From Kordia sp039026955 (lineage in GTDB: Bacteria; Bacteroidota; Bacteroidia; Flavobacteriales; Flavobacteriaceae): a DNA stretch of 64,000 nucleotides. The notes under the pieces are model-generated. The model did not search any database. It was not told where the DNA came from and saw only the letters and a program-made list of their open reading frames with translations. Each line of letters begins with the position of its first letter. Position 1 is the stretch's first letter. The stretch lies in assembly GCA_039026955.1 (NCBI GenBank), contig JBCCLH010000004.1, forward strand, positions 62,001 to 126,000. The letters run 5' to 3'. The position numbers and the translations under genes were made by a program. Below are positions 43,386 through 52,132 of the stretch, one piece after another.

Positions 43386-45587
43386 ATGACAATTTCAATA
43401 TGGAGATATAGTCACCTTGTATTGGCTATATCTTCTTCTATTTTTATAGCGCTCGCTTCTATAACGGGAATCATTCTAGCATTTGAACCCATTTCAAATC
43501 AGCTAGAACCGTATGCTGTGAAAAATTTAAACGAAATTTCCATTGCTGAGACAGTTACCGTTTTACAAGAAACATACGAAGAAGTCATCGATGTAAAAGT
43601 CACGAATGATGATTTTGTGATTGCTTCAGTTATCACCAAAGAAGGCGATAGTGAAACGTTTTACATCAATCCAACTTCGGGTGAAAAACTAGGCGATATC
43701 GTTGAAAAAGCAGGCATTTATAGATTTGCGACCAATCTGCATCGTTCGTTATTTCTAAAAAGCACAGGACGTTTTATTGTGGGTTTTGTGTCCTTTTTGT
43801 TGTTTCTTATTGTAGTGACAGGAATCATTCTAATCGTAAGACGACAAGGTGGCATTACACGTTTCTTTACCAAAGTTGTCAAAGAGAATTTTCAGCAATA
43901 CTATCATATTCAATTAGGAAAACTCATGTTCATTCCGCTAATCATTATCACACTGACAGGCGTGTATTTATCCCTAGAAAAGTTCTCTCTGTTGCCAAGC
44001 TATCAAGTTTCGCATCAAACAGCAGAAATTTCAGAAACGAGCCCTGAAAAACGACAACTAGCAGATTTTCCCATCTTTCAAAACACGTCCTTAGCTGAGG
44101 TAAAAACCATCGAATTTCCCTTTTCAGATGATGTAGAAGATTATTTTTTGGTGGAATTGAACGACAAAGAAGTACAAGTACACCAATACACTGGCGAAAT
44201 TTTGAGTTCCTATCAATTTCCTTGGGTTGCCTTGGCTTCGCAATGGAGTTTGATCTTGCATACAGGTCAAGGCAGTATTTTATGGGCAGTTGTTTTATTG
44301 CTAGCGAGCATTGCATTACTTTTCTTTATGTATTCAGGTTTTCAAATGACTTTGAAACGTACTAAAAAACGTAAAATTCCGAAAAATACATACGATCAAC
44401 ATTCCGCCGAATACATCATTTTAGTCGGATCAGAAACAGGAAATACCTATCGTTTTGCGACGGTATTTTTTGAAGCGTTGCTCGCGAATGGAAAAAAACC
44501 ATTCATCACCGCCATGAACAAATACGAATCGTATCCAAATGCAAAACATTTAATCGTAATGACGGCAACCTACGGTGAAGGAGAAGCGCCAAGCAACGCC
44601 AAAAGCTTTGAAAATCTATTGCAAAAAACAACACAAAAAGAAACGATCAACTATTCAGTAGTTGGATTTGGTTCACTAATGTATCCTGAGTTTTGCAAAT
44701 ATGCCGTGGATGTAGATGGACTATTGCAACAACATCCAAATTTTGAGTCGGTCATGCCTGTGTTTAAAATCAACAATCAATCGTTTACGGCGTTTCAAGA
44801 TTGGGCAAAAGAATGGGCGAAACAGACCGAAATTCCAATCGCGATTTCAACACCAAAAGCAACGATCAATCTTAAAAAACTACGTGAATTTTCAGTCGTT
44901 GAACGTTCCGACTTAAACAAAGATGGAACCTTTTTAATTCGCTTAAAACCTTCCAAAAAACAAAAATTCCAATCAGGTGATTTGCTATCGCTCTATCCGG
45001 AAAGCGATTTGGTAGAACGTCAATATTCCATCGGAAAAGTAGACGAAGACATTGTGTTGAGCGTCAGAAAACATGAATTTGGTATATGTTCTTCGTATTT
45101 AAGTCAACTCACGTCAGATGCGATTGTAAAAGCCAAGATAAAACGCAATCACGAATTCCATTTTCCGAACTACACAGACGAAATTGTCATGATTGCTAAC
45201 GGTACAGGAATTGGTCCATTTTTAGGAATGATCAACGAAAATACACAACACAAAAAGCTACATCTATTTTGGGGAACACGCACCAAAGCTTCGGTGAACG
45301 TCTATCAAGATTTGTTGGACAAAGGACTTGCCTCAAAACAGCTTACAAGTCTTCATATTTCCTATTCGCAAGAAACAGCAGTCAAAGAATATGTACAAGA
45401 CAGCATCGCAAAACAACAAGATTTCATCGCAGAAGTATTGAAAAATGAAGGTGTCATTATGATTTGTGGTGCTATTGCCATGCAAAATCAAGTATTGCAA
45501 ATTTTAGAAGAAATCACAACCACCAAACTCCAACAACCGCTAAGTGATTTTGAACACATGGAGCAACTCAAAATGGACTGTTATTAA
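43386..45587 (+). CDS. PepSY-flavodoxin-reductase fusion (haem/iron reductase)
   Basis: A 733-residue inner-membrane protein. The PepSY-type membrane part has about four helices (about 12-35, 133-155, 178-200, 298-320) with His residues suited to b-haem (LHRSLFLKS, YYHIQLGKL, LILHTGQGS). It is fused to an FMN flavodoxin domain (ILVGSETGNTYRFA, TATYGEGEAPSNA; about 345-480) and a CysJ-like FAD/NADPH domain (RQYSIGKV, SVRKHEFGICSSYLS, MIANGTGIGPFLGMI, ending DCY). It probably passes electrons from NADPH across the membrane to reduce ferric iron or haem compounds. The last gene of the iron locus. Confidence 0.9.
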   Translation: MTISIWRYSHLVLAISSSIFIALASITGIILAFEPISNQLEPYAVKNLNEISIAETVTVLQETYEEVIDVKVTNDDFVIASVITKEGDSETFYINPTSGEKLGDIVEKAGIYRFATNLHRSLFLKSTGRFIVGFVSFLLFLIVVTGIILIVRRQGGITRFFTKVVKENFQQYYHIQLGKLMFIPLIIITLTGVYLSLEKFSLLPSYQVSHQTAEISETSPEKRQLADFPIFQNTSLAEVKTIEFPFSDDVEDYFLVELNDKEVQVHQYTGEILSSYQFPWVALASQWSLILHTGQGSILWAVVLLLASIALLFFMYSGFQMTLKRTKKRKIPKNTYDQHSAEYIILVGSETGNTYRFATVFFEALLANGKKPFITAMNKYESYPNAKHLIVMTATYGEGEAPSNAKSFENLLQKTTQKETINYSVVGFGSLMYPEFCKYAVDVDGLLQQHPNFESVMPVFKINNQSFTAFQDWAKEWAKQTEIPIAISTPKATINLKKLREFSVVERSDLNKDGTFLIRLKPSKKQKFQSGDLLSLYPESDLVERQYSIGKVDEDIVLSVRKHEFGICSSYLSQLTSDAIVKAKIKRNHEFHFPNYTDEIVMIANGTGIGPFLGMINENTQHKKLHLFWGTRTKASVNVYQDLLDKGLASKQLTSLHISYSQETAVKEYVQDSIAKQQDFIAEVLKNEGVIMICGAIAMQNQVLQILEEITTTKLQQPLSDFEHMEQLKMDCY

Positions 45588-45891
45588 TTGGTACAATAGC
45601 AGCAAACCAACAGGTAATTTTGTAAAGTTTTTATATCAAAATAGCATATTTTTTATGCGTTTTTAAAAGCTCTATGTACAACTAACTAATTAGTTTACAG
45701 GAGAAAAAATTAACATTAGTACGTAAAAACCTAATCGAGTTGTAACTGTTAATTTAAAATTTTCAGCTTTGCTAGTACAAAATTGTCATTTTTTGATATA
45801 TCTCAAACATTTTATCGTTTGGTATCAAAAAAAAACTATTTTTAAATTAAAATAAAGTTGTTCCCCTAACTACACAAAACCTCAGAAAGCC
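45588..45891. other. AT-rich spacer, no gene seen
   Basis: This 304-bp, strongly AT-rich leader upstream of the giant T9SS gene has no ORF and no confident hairpin or promoter. The run of A/T just before the ATG fits a flavobacterial translation start. Confidence 0.5.
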
Positions 45892-48800
45892 ATGAATAAA
45901 ATCAAAGGTTTTCATGCAATTTTTGCATGTTATCCTCAACAAAAAATTATTTGGTCATTCGTAGTATGTTTGTTATTTGCAAACATAGCTACAGCGCAAA
46001 CAACCATTGCACGACAACAATTCAATAATGGAAGTGCAACGGGTCAGATTACAGTAGCGGCACAATATTCTTCTGCAACTGTGACATCACACATAGGTAG
46101 TGATGATTGGGATTATGTAGCCACTTCTACAAACGGTGTCATAAGGGTAGTAAATAGTTCGGTAACGACACCTGCTTCAAATGATTACTGTTTAGAATTT
46201 AAAAACTACTGGGACAATGAACCTAACATCGTACTAGCCGATCAGGATATTACGTTGTATGACAATGTTACTTTTTCAATTGCATACCATTCATTGGGCG
46301 ATCCTGAGAATAATGAAGATTTGTGGTTAGATTATTCCTACTATCAATCAGGTGCTTGGGTTGACGTTTCAGTCCAACTCATTGATGGAACCAATGATAC
46401 TTCAGATGCGTTGGCATTTGGTGTCGGCGGAACCTACGCAAATCCGTATGTAGTTGCTATTCCCGATGCTGCAACTGCGTTTAGAGCTACGGTTCGCTCT
46501 GACTTTCAAAATGCGGCAGGCGGAAATGATAATTATTACATTGACGATCTTATGCTCCAAGGAACGCTCAACATTACACCACCACAAGCAAATTGTAACG
46601 ACATTACCATTACGCTAGATGCCTTTGACAATGCGACTATTACTACAGCCGATATCGATAACGGATCTATAGTCGACTCTGGCGTACCAATGCTTTCTAT
46701 TGACAAAGCAAACTTTACTTGTACGGATATTGGAACCAATACGGTGACCTTAACGGTAGAAGATTCCAATGGATTAACAGATTCTTGTACGGCAACAGTG
46801 ACCGTCAATGCATACACAGGTGTCTTGGTAGCACCAACATTGCCCACAGTGACGGCCTATTGTGATTATACATCATCGGCACAAACCATTTCATACCAAT
46901 GTAGAACCATCACACCATCAACGACTGATCCAATCACATTTTCCGCGCTGGGAAGTTATACAATCAACTGGTTGTACTACGACAATGTTACAGGAAACAG
47001 TGCAACCGCGGTAGAAAATATTACAATTGCTGCATTGGGAGCACCAACAAATATCAATACAACCACTTTAGATGCTAATTCAGCAACCATTACATGGGAT
47101 TCGATTACAGCGATAAACTCTTATGAAGTGCAATACCGTGAAGTAGGCGCCACAAGCTGGACTTCGGTATTGGCACCGACCAATTCCTTGAATCTTTCGG
47201 GACTGCGTTCCAATACTGATTATGAGCTTCAAGTAAGTGCTATTTGTAATGGAACTAATGCTGCTTTTTCAAGTGTGTTCAACTTTACCACACCCGATCA
47301 TGCATACTGTATTCCTAATGTGCCAAATGTCGACGCCGCACATTATATCAACCGAGTGCGTTTTGGATCATTAGCACAAGATATTGATAACTCTTCTGGA
47401 TATGACAATGGTTATGGAGATTATACTTCGAGCAGTGCAGATGTCTACATTGGAAGCACAGAAACGATTCAAATCGATGTAAACAAACAACAAACATGGA
47501 TGAACGTAGGTTTTGCTGTCTGGATTGATTTAAATAATGACGGCGATTTTACCGATACAGGAGAAGATATCTGGTTTCGTGGAAGTCCAGCATCAGGAGG
47601 AGTTGTAACAGGAACTTATGTTTCGGCTAACTTTACCATTCCGAATTCTGCGACACCAGGACAAACGAGAATGCGTATTGCCTTTAGAAACTGGTGGCAT
47701 CCAACAGATCCTTGCGACGGTACTTTTGATACCAATTTAGGAGAATTTGAAGATTATACGGTCAATTTAATCATCGACCCAACTTCACCAGGGGAAATTG
47801 CGGTTTCAGGAAATGGAAACAACATTGATGATGGCGCTGTATTAGCGGATGCGACTGCAGATAACGGAACCGATTTTGCCGTGTATGACATCTTCGAAGG
47901 AACCATTACCAAAGTATATACCATTACCAATAACGGTGGGCAAGATTTGAATTTAACAGGCTCGCCAGTCATACAAATTTCAGGAAGTACCGATTTTACC
48001 GTAACACAACCTGCAGATGCAGTTTTAAGTATTGGCGAAAGTACTACGTTTACTATTAGTTACAATCCTTCAACACTCGCTGTACATCAAGCTACTGTGA
48101 GTATTGACAATGATGATGCTGATGAAAATCCGTTTACATTTGTAGTGCGAGGAGAAGGTGTACAAACATTTCCAGATACGGATGGTGATGGTATTACAGA
48201 CAATGTGGATATTGACGATGATAACGACGGAATTGTAGATACGCTTGAAAATTCATCCTGTAGCAGCTCTTTAAATGCTACCCTAACAGAAGTAGTCTTT
48301 TTAAACGAAACGTTTGGAGCGAATGCCGGAACGCGTGTAGAAATTGATGCCTTTACCATTGGCGTAACAACATCGTATTGCTTTGAAGATGGATCGGGAA
48401 CTGGATGTCCAACAGCAAACTTTAATACAACAAGTTTAAATGACGGCGAATACACCGTATATCACCGAATTGCCAATGGTGACGGAGTAGACCAAACACC
48501 AACCGACGATATTGCGCAATGGGCAGATAATTATTGGTATTTGGGAGAAGATCACACACCTGGAGATGTTGATGGAAGAATGGCAATCTTCAACGCCGAT
48601 GAAGACCCAGGAATATTTTTTGAAGCAGATATCACAGGTGTCACACCAAATGTGCCAATTACGTATGGTTTTTCCGCATTAAATATTGATAGAACAGATG
48701 CACCAGATATTGCATCAAGACTCCGACCAGAAGTTCAAATCATCATTTTTGATCCCAACGGAAATCAAATTGCAACGGCAACTTCAGGAGCTATCGAACC

Positions 48801-51800
48801 AACATCAACAGCGGGCGATTGGGTAGATGTGAGTGCTACATTTACAACATCGTTTACGCAATTCAGAGTGCAATTAATTAACAGTCAGTTAGGAGGAATT
48901 GGAAACGATTTAGCTATTGACGATATTTTTGTAAAACAACTATTATGTGATTCAGATGGCGATGGAATCTCTGATACGGTGGATTTGGATAACGATAACG
49001 ACGGAATTCCAAATGTAGTGGAATTAAAGTTGCCAGATAACGACAAAGATGCAACCTTATACAATGATACTGTGGCAACTTGGGTTGATACGAATAACAA
49101 CGGAATGCACGATTCGTATGAAAGTATCACCATACCTGATACAGATAACGATGGAACGCCAGATTATATAGATCTTGATAGTGACAATGACGGAATTTTT
49201 GACAGTGTCGAATATGACGGATTTGGAGACATTGATGTTAGTGGTGACGGAATTGGACAAGGTGATGACAAAGACGATAACGATCCGTTAACAGAAGCTG
49301 ATGGCGATGGAATACTTCCTATGATGGATTTAAACGATGATGGTGTTGGAAGCGATCATGGAAGTACAAACTACCCAGCGCCTGCCGACAGTGATAGTGA
49401 CGGAACACCTGATTATTTAGACGTAGATAGTAACGACCCAGCAGACGATCCGTCTAACGGAACGGATATCAGCGGAACCATTTTTGCACACTTAGATGCC
49501 GATAATGATGGCGATATTGACGGAACTACCGATGCAGACGAAGATGGAGTTTTAGACGTATTTGATACGGATACCAATTACTACGGTTCGCCAAGAGATT
49601 ATGAAGACAAATACACACTCTTCTTTGACGGTAGAAATGATTATGTAGAAGATGACAACGTAATCAATTCTGGAGATGCTTCTATGATGGCATTTATCAG
49701 AGTCACAGGAAATAATGCAACAAGTTCAGCACGTGTAGTAGTTGGACAACAGAATTTTTACATCACAGTCAATACAGATAATACTGTGAGTGTTTCACTA
49801 AATGGAGCTACAGTAATAACTTCTACGACAGCTGTTACAGATCAAATTTGGGCACATGTAGCCGCGACCACAAATGCTGGACAAACAACATTATTTATCA
49901 ATGGAGAAGAAAGTGGCACGGATAGTTCAGGACCTGTAAATCTAGATACTTCCAATTTGACCATCGGAAGAATGTCTGGAGCAGATGCAAACTATTTTAC
50001 GGGAGAACTTGAGGAAGTGCGTATATTTAACAAATCACTTACGGAGGAAGAATTGCAACGCATGGTATATCAAGAATTGGACGATACCAATAGTTTTGAT
50101 AGCGGACAAATGATACCTTACGACATTTCTACAGGATTAGGAACATCCTTAGTAAAATACTATAAAATGGACGCTTTTAAAGATGACATTTTAGATGATA
50201 AAACTACGGCAATTGTTGATGAAAATACAGGTGCCAGAATCTACAATATCAAAAACATATATCCACAAACAGCACCATTACCTTATGAAACTACTGCCGA
50301 TGGAAATTGGTCTGATACAAGCACTTGGCTACACGGCGATGTTTGGGATATTACAAACGCTGCTACCAATAAAGCTTGGTCCATCATACATATCAAAAAT
50401 GATATAACCACTGCCAGTCAGCACAACGGTATTGGCTTGCTAGTAGATGCAGGTTCAAAACTGGAAGTCACAAGCGATGTAGCACTTCAAAATACATGGT
50501 ACCTTAGTCTTGACGGAGAAATTGATCTTCAGGGAGAAGCACAATTGGTACAAACCACGACAAGTACGATTGTTGCTGGAACCAATGGACGATTGGAAAG
50601 AGATCAACAAGGAACCAAAAACCGATTCACCTACAACTATTGGTCGTCACCAGTACACTCTACCAATCCGAATGCAGCCATTGATGGAGACGAAACCTAT
50701 ACCTTAGCCAATATCATGATGGATGGAACGGATGCTGCGAATCCAGTTGCGATCAACTTTGTCAGTGGGTTGAATGGAAACGGTACCACAACGCCAATTC
50801 AATTAGCGGAATATTGGGTGTGGAAATTTGTCAACGCTTTGGACGATGATTATTCGCAATGGCAGCAAGTATTAAGTACAGGAAATTTAACTGTGGGAGA
50901 AGGATTTACGCTAAAAGGACCTTCCACAGATCCGCTTACAGACTTTCAAAACTACGTATTTAGAGGTACACCAAACAATGGAACTATCTCACTAGGGATC
51001 AATGGAGGAAATAACTATTTGGTTGGAAATCCATATCCTTCTGCCATCGATGGAAACGAATTGATAAACGACAATACAAATCTTAACGGAACCTTATATT
51101 TCTGGGAGCACTACGGTGGAAACTCGCACACGCTTGCCGAATACCAAGGAGGATACGGATTGTACAATCTTTCTGGTGGAACGCCAGCCATTGCCGATGC
51201 AGATGTGGATAGTGGAGGAACCGCTTTAAAAACACCTAGAAGATATGTAGCGGTTGGACAAGGATTTTTTGTGGTGGCAGATTCTGATGGATCGGTAACT
51301 TTTGAAAACGATCAACGTATATTTGCCACAGAAGCAGGAAACACCAATTCATGGTTCTACAGAAACAATACGGACGAAGTTGTATTTACTGAAAATCAAC
51401 AAATAGCAGTGCCAGAAGAAGACGTACGTCCTAAATTCAGAATCAAATACCATTCTCCAGAAAATTATGAACGCCATCTTCTATTAACAGTAGATCAAAA
51501 CGCTTCAATGCAATACGATTGGGGATACGATGGTCAGCTTATCGAAAATCATATCGAAGACATGTCGTGGTTGCTCAACAATGGAGATTTTGTTATTCAA
51601 GGAATCGATGAAGTCAATGAAAGTACTGTATTACCATTAAAAGTAAAAACCCAAAATGGAGGAATCATAGAAATCAGTATCTATGCTTTAGAAAATGTAG
51701 CAGATGATGTTGATATATTTGTGGAAGATATGTATAACGGAACGTATCACAATTTAAGACAAAGTAACTATCTTACCACCGTAAATGCAGGAACCATTTC

Positions 51801-52101
51801 AGATCGTTTCAGAATTGTATTTGAAGCAAATACCTTATCTGTAGACGAATTTGAAATCGCACAAGATGTCATTCTACACTACAACACAAATACAAATTCA
51901 ATAATCATCAAAAACCCAAAACGCCATACGTTAGATACATTAAATATTCACAATCTATTAGGGCAATCACTTTTACAGCGAGAACTAAACACAGCACAAG
52001 CTGAAATAAAAGTGCCAGTGTCTTTACAAACAGGTGCGTATATATTTAGTATGCAAACACAAGGAACAACAATCACTAAAAAACAACTAATTAATAATTA
52101 A
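45892..52101 (+). CDS. giant multidomain T9SS cargo protein (FN3, GEVED, TSP3, LamG)
   Basis: A 2069-residue exported protein with a signal peptide ending at about 36 (LLFANIATAQ). Domains in order: an N-terminal beta domain (about 40-230), an HYR/cadherin-like segment (about 235-305), FN3 (about 383-466), GEVED (about 470-626, ending NWWHPTDPCDG..LGEFEDYTV), a choice-of-anchor D-type domain (about 660-756) and thrombospondin type 3 Ca2+ repeats (DTDGDGITDNVDIDDDNDG; about 760 and 1018-1236). A LamG/concanavalin-like fold (about 1240-1393) and a T9SS type A sorting domain (last about 70 residues) follow. A surface adhesin or matrix protein is the likely role. 31 bp before the next T9SS gene. 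Confidence 0.92.
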   Translation: MNKIKGFHAIFACYPQQKIIWSFVVCLLFANIATAQTTIARQQFNNGSATGQITVAAQYSSATVTSHIGSDDWDYVATSTNGVIRVVNSSVTTPASNDYCLEFKNYWDNEPNIVLADQDITLYDNVTFSIAYHSLGDPENNEDLWLDYSYYQSGAWVDVSVQLIDGTNDTSDALAFGVGGTYANPYVVAIPDAATAFRATVRSDFQNAAGGNDNYYIDDLMLQGTLNITPPQANCNDITITLDAFDNATITTADIDNGSIVDSGVPMLSIDKANFTCTDIGTNTVTLTVEDSNGLTDSCTATVTVNAYTGVLVAPTLPTVTAYCDYTSSAQTISYQCRTITPSTTDPITFSALGSYTINWLYYDNVTGNSATAVENITIAALGAPTNINTTTLDANSATITWDSITAINSYEVQYREVGATSWTSVLAPTNSLNLSGLRSNTDYELQVSAICNGTNAAFSSVFNFTTPDHAYCIPNVPNVDAAHYINRVRFGSLAQDIDNSSGYDNGYGDYTSSSADVYIGSTETIQIDVNKQQTWMNVGFAVWIDLNNDGDFTDTGEDIWFRGSPASGGVVTGTYVSANFTIPNSATPGQTRMRIAFRNWWHPTDPCDGTFDTNLGEFEDYTVNLIIDPTSPGEIAVSGNGNNIDDGAVLADATADNGTDFAVYDIFEGTITKVYTITNNGGQDLNLTGSPVIQISGSTDFTVTQPADAVLSIGESTTFTISYNPSTLAVHQATVSIDNDDADENPFTFVVRGEGVQTFPDTDGDGITDNVDIDDDNDGIVDTLENSSCSSSLNATLTEVVFLNETFGANAGTRVEIDAFTIGVTTSYCFEDGSGTGCPTANFNTTSLNDGEYTVYHRIANGDGVDQTPTDDIAQWADNYWYLGEDHTPGDVDGRMAIFNADEDPGIFFEADITGVTPNVPITYGFSALNIDRTDAPDIASRLRPEVQIIIFDPNGNQIATATSGAIEPTSTAGDWVDVSATFTTSFTQFRVQLINSQLGGIGNDLAIDDIFVKQLLCDSDGDGISDTVDLDNDNDGIPNVVELKLPDNDKDATLYNDTVATWVDTNNNGMHDSYESITIPDTDNDGTPDYIDLDSDNDGIFDSVEYDGFGDIDVSGDGIGQGDDKDDNDPLTEADGDGILPMMDLNDDGVGSDHGSTNYPAPADSDSDGTPDYLDVDSNDPADDPSNGTDISGTIFAHLDADNDGDIDGTTDADEDGVLDVFDTDTNYYGSPRDYEDKYTLFFDGRNDYVEDDNVINSGDASMMAFIRVTGNNATSSARVVVGQQNFYITVNTDNTVSVSLNGATVITSTTAVTDQIWAHVAATTNAGQTTLFINGEESGTDSSGPVNLDTSNLTIGRMSGADANYFTGELEEVRIFNKSLTEEELQRMVYQELDDTNSFDSGQMIPYDISTGLGTSLVKYYKMDAFKDDILDDKTTAIVDENTGARIYNIKNIYPQTAPLPYETTADGNWSDTSTWLHGDVWDITNAATNKAWSIIHIKNDITTASQHNGIGLLVDAGSKLEVTSDVALQNTWYLSLDGEIDLQGEAQLVQTTTSTIVAGTNGRLERDQQGTKNRFTYNYWSSPVHSTNPNAAIDGDETYTLANIMMDGTDAANPVAINFVSGLNGNGTTTPIQLAEYWVWKFVNALDDDYSQWQQVLSTGNLTVGEGFTLKGPSTDPLTDFQNYVFRGTPNNGTISLGINGGNNYLVGNPYPSAIDGNELINDNTNLNGTLYFWEHYGGNSHTLAEYQGGYGLYNLSGGTPAIADADVDSGGTALKTPRRYVAVGQGFFVVADSDGSVTFENDQRIFATEAGNTNSWFYRNNTDEVVFTENQQIAVPEEDVRPKFRIKYHSPENYERHLLLTVDQNASMQYDWGYDGQLIENHIEDMSWLLNNGDFVIQGIDEVNESTVLPLKVKTQNGGIIEISIYALENVADDVDIFVEDMYNGTYHNLRQSNYLTTVNAGTISDRFRIVFEANTLSVDEFEIAQDVILHYNTNTNSIIIKNPKRHTLDTLNIHNLLGQSLLQRELNTAQAEIKVPVSLQTGAYIFSMQTQGTTITKKQLINN

Positions 52102-52132
52102 CCCAAATAACTATCAAATCCTACTTACAAGT

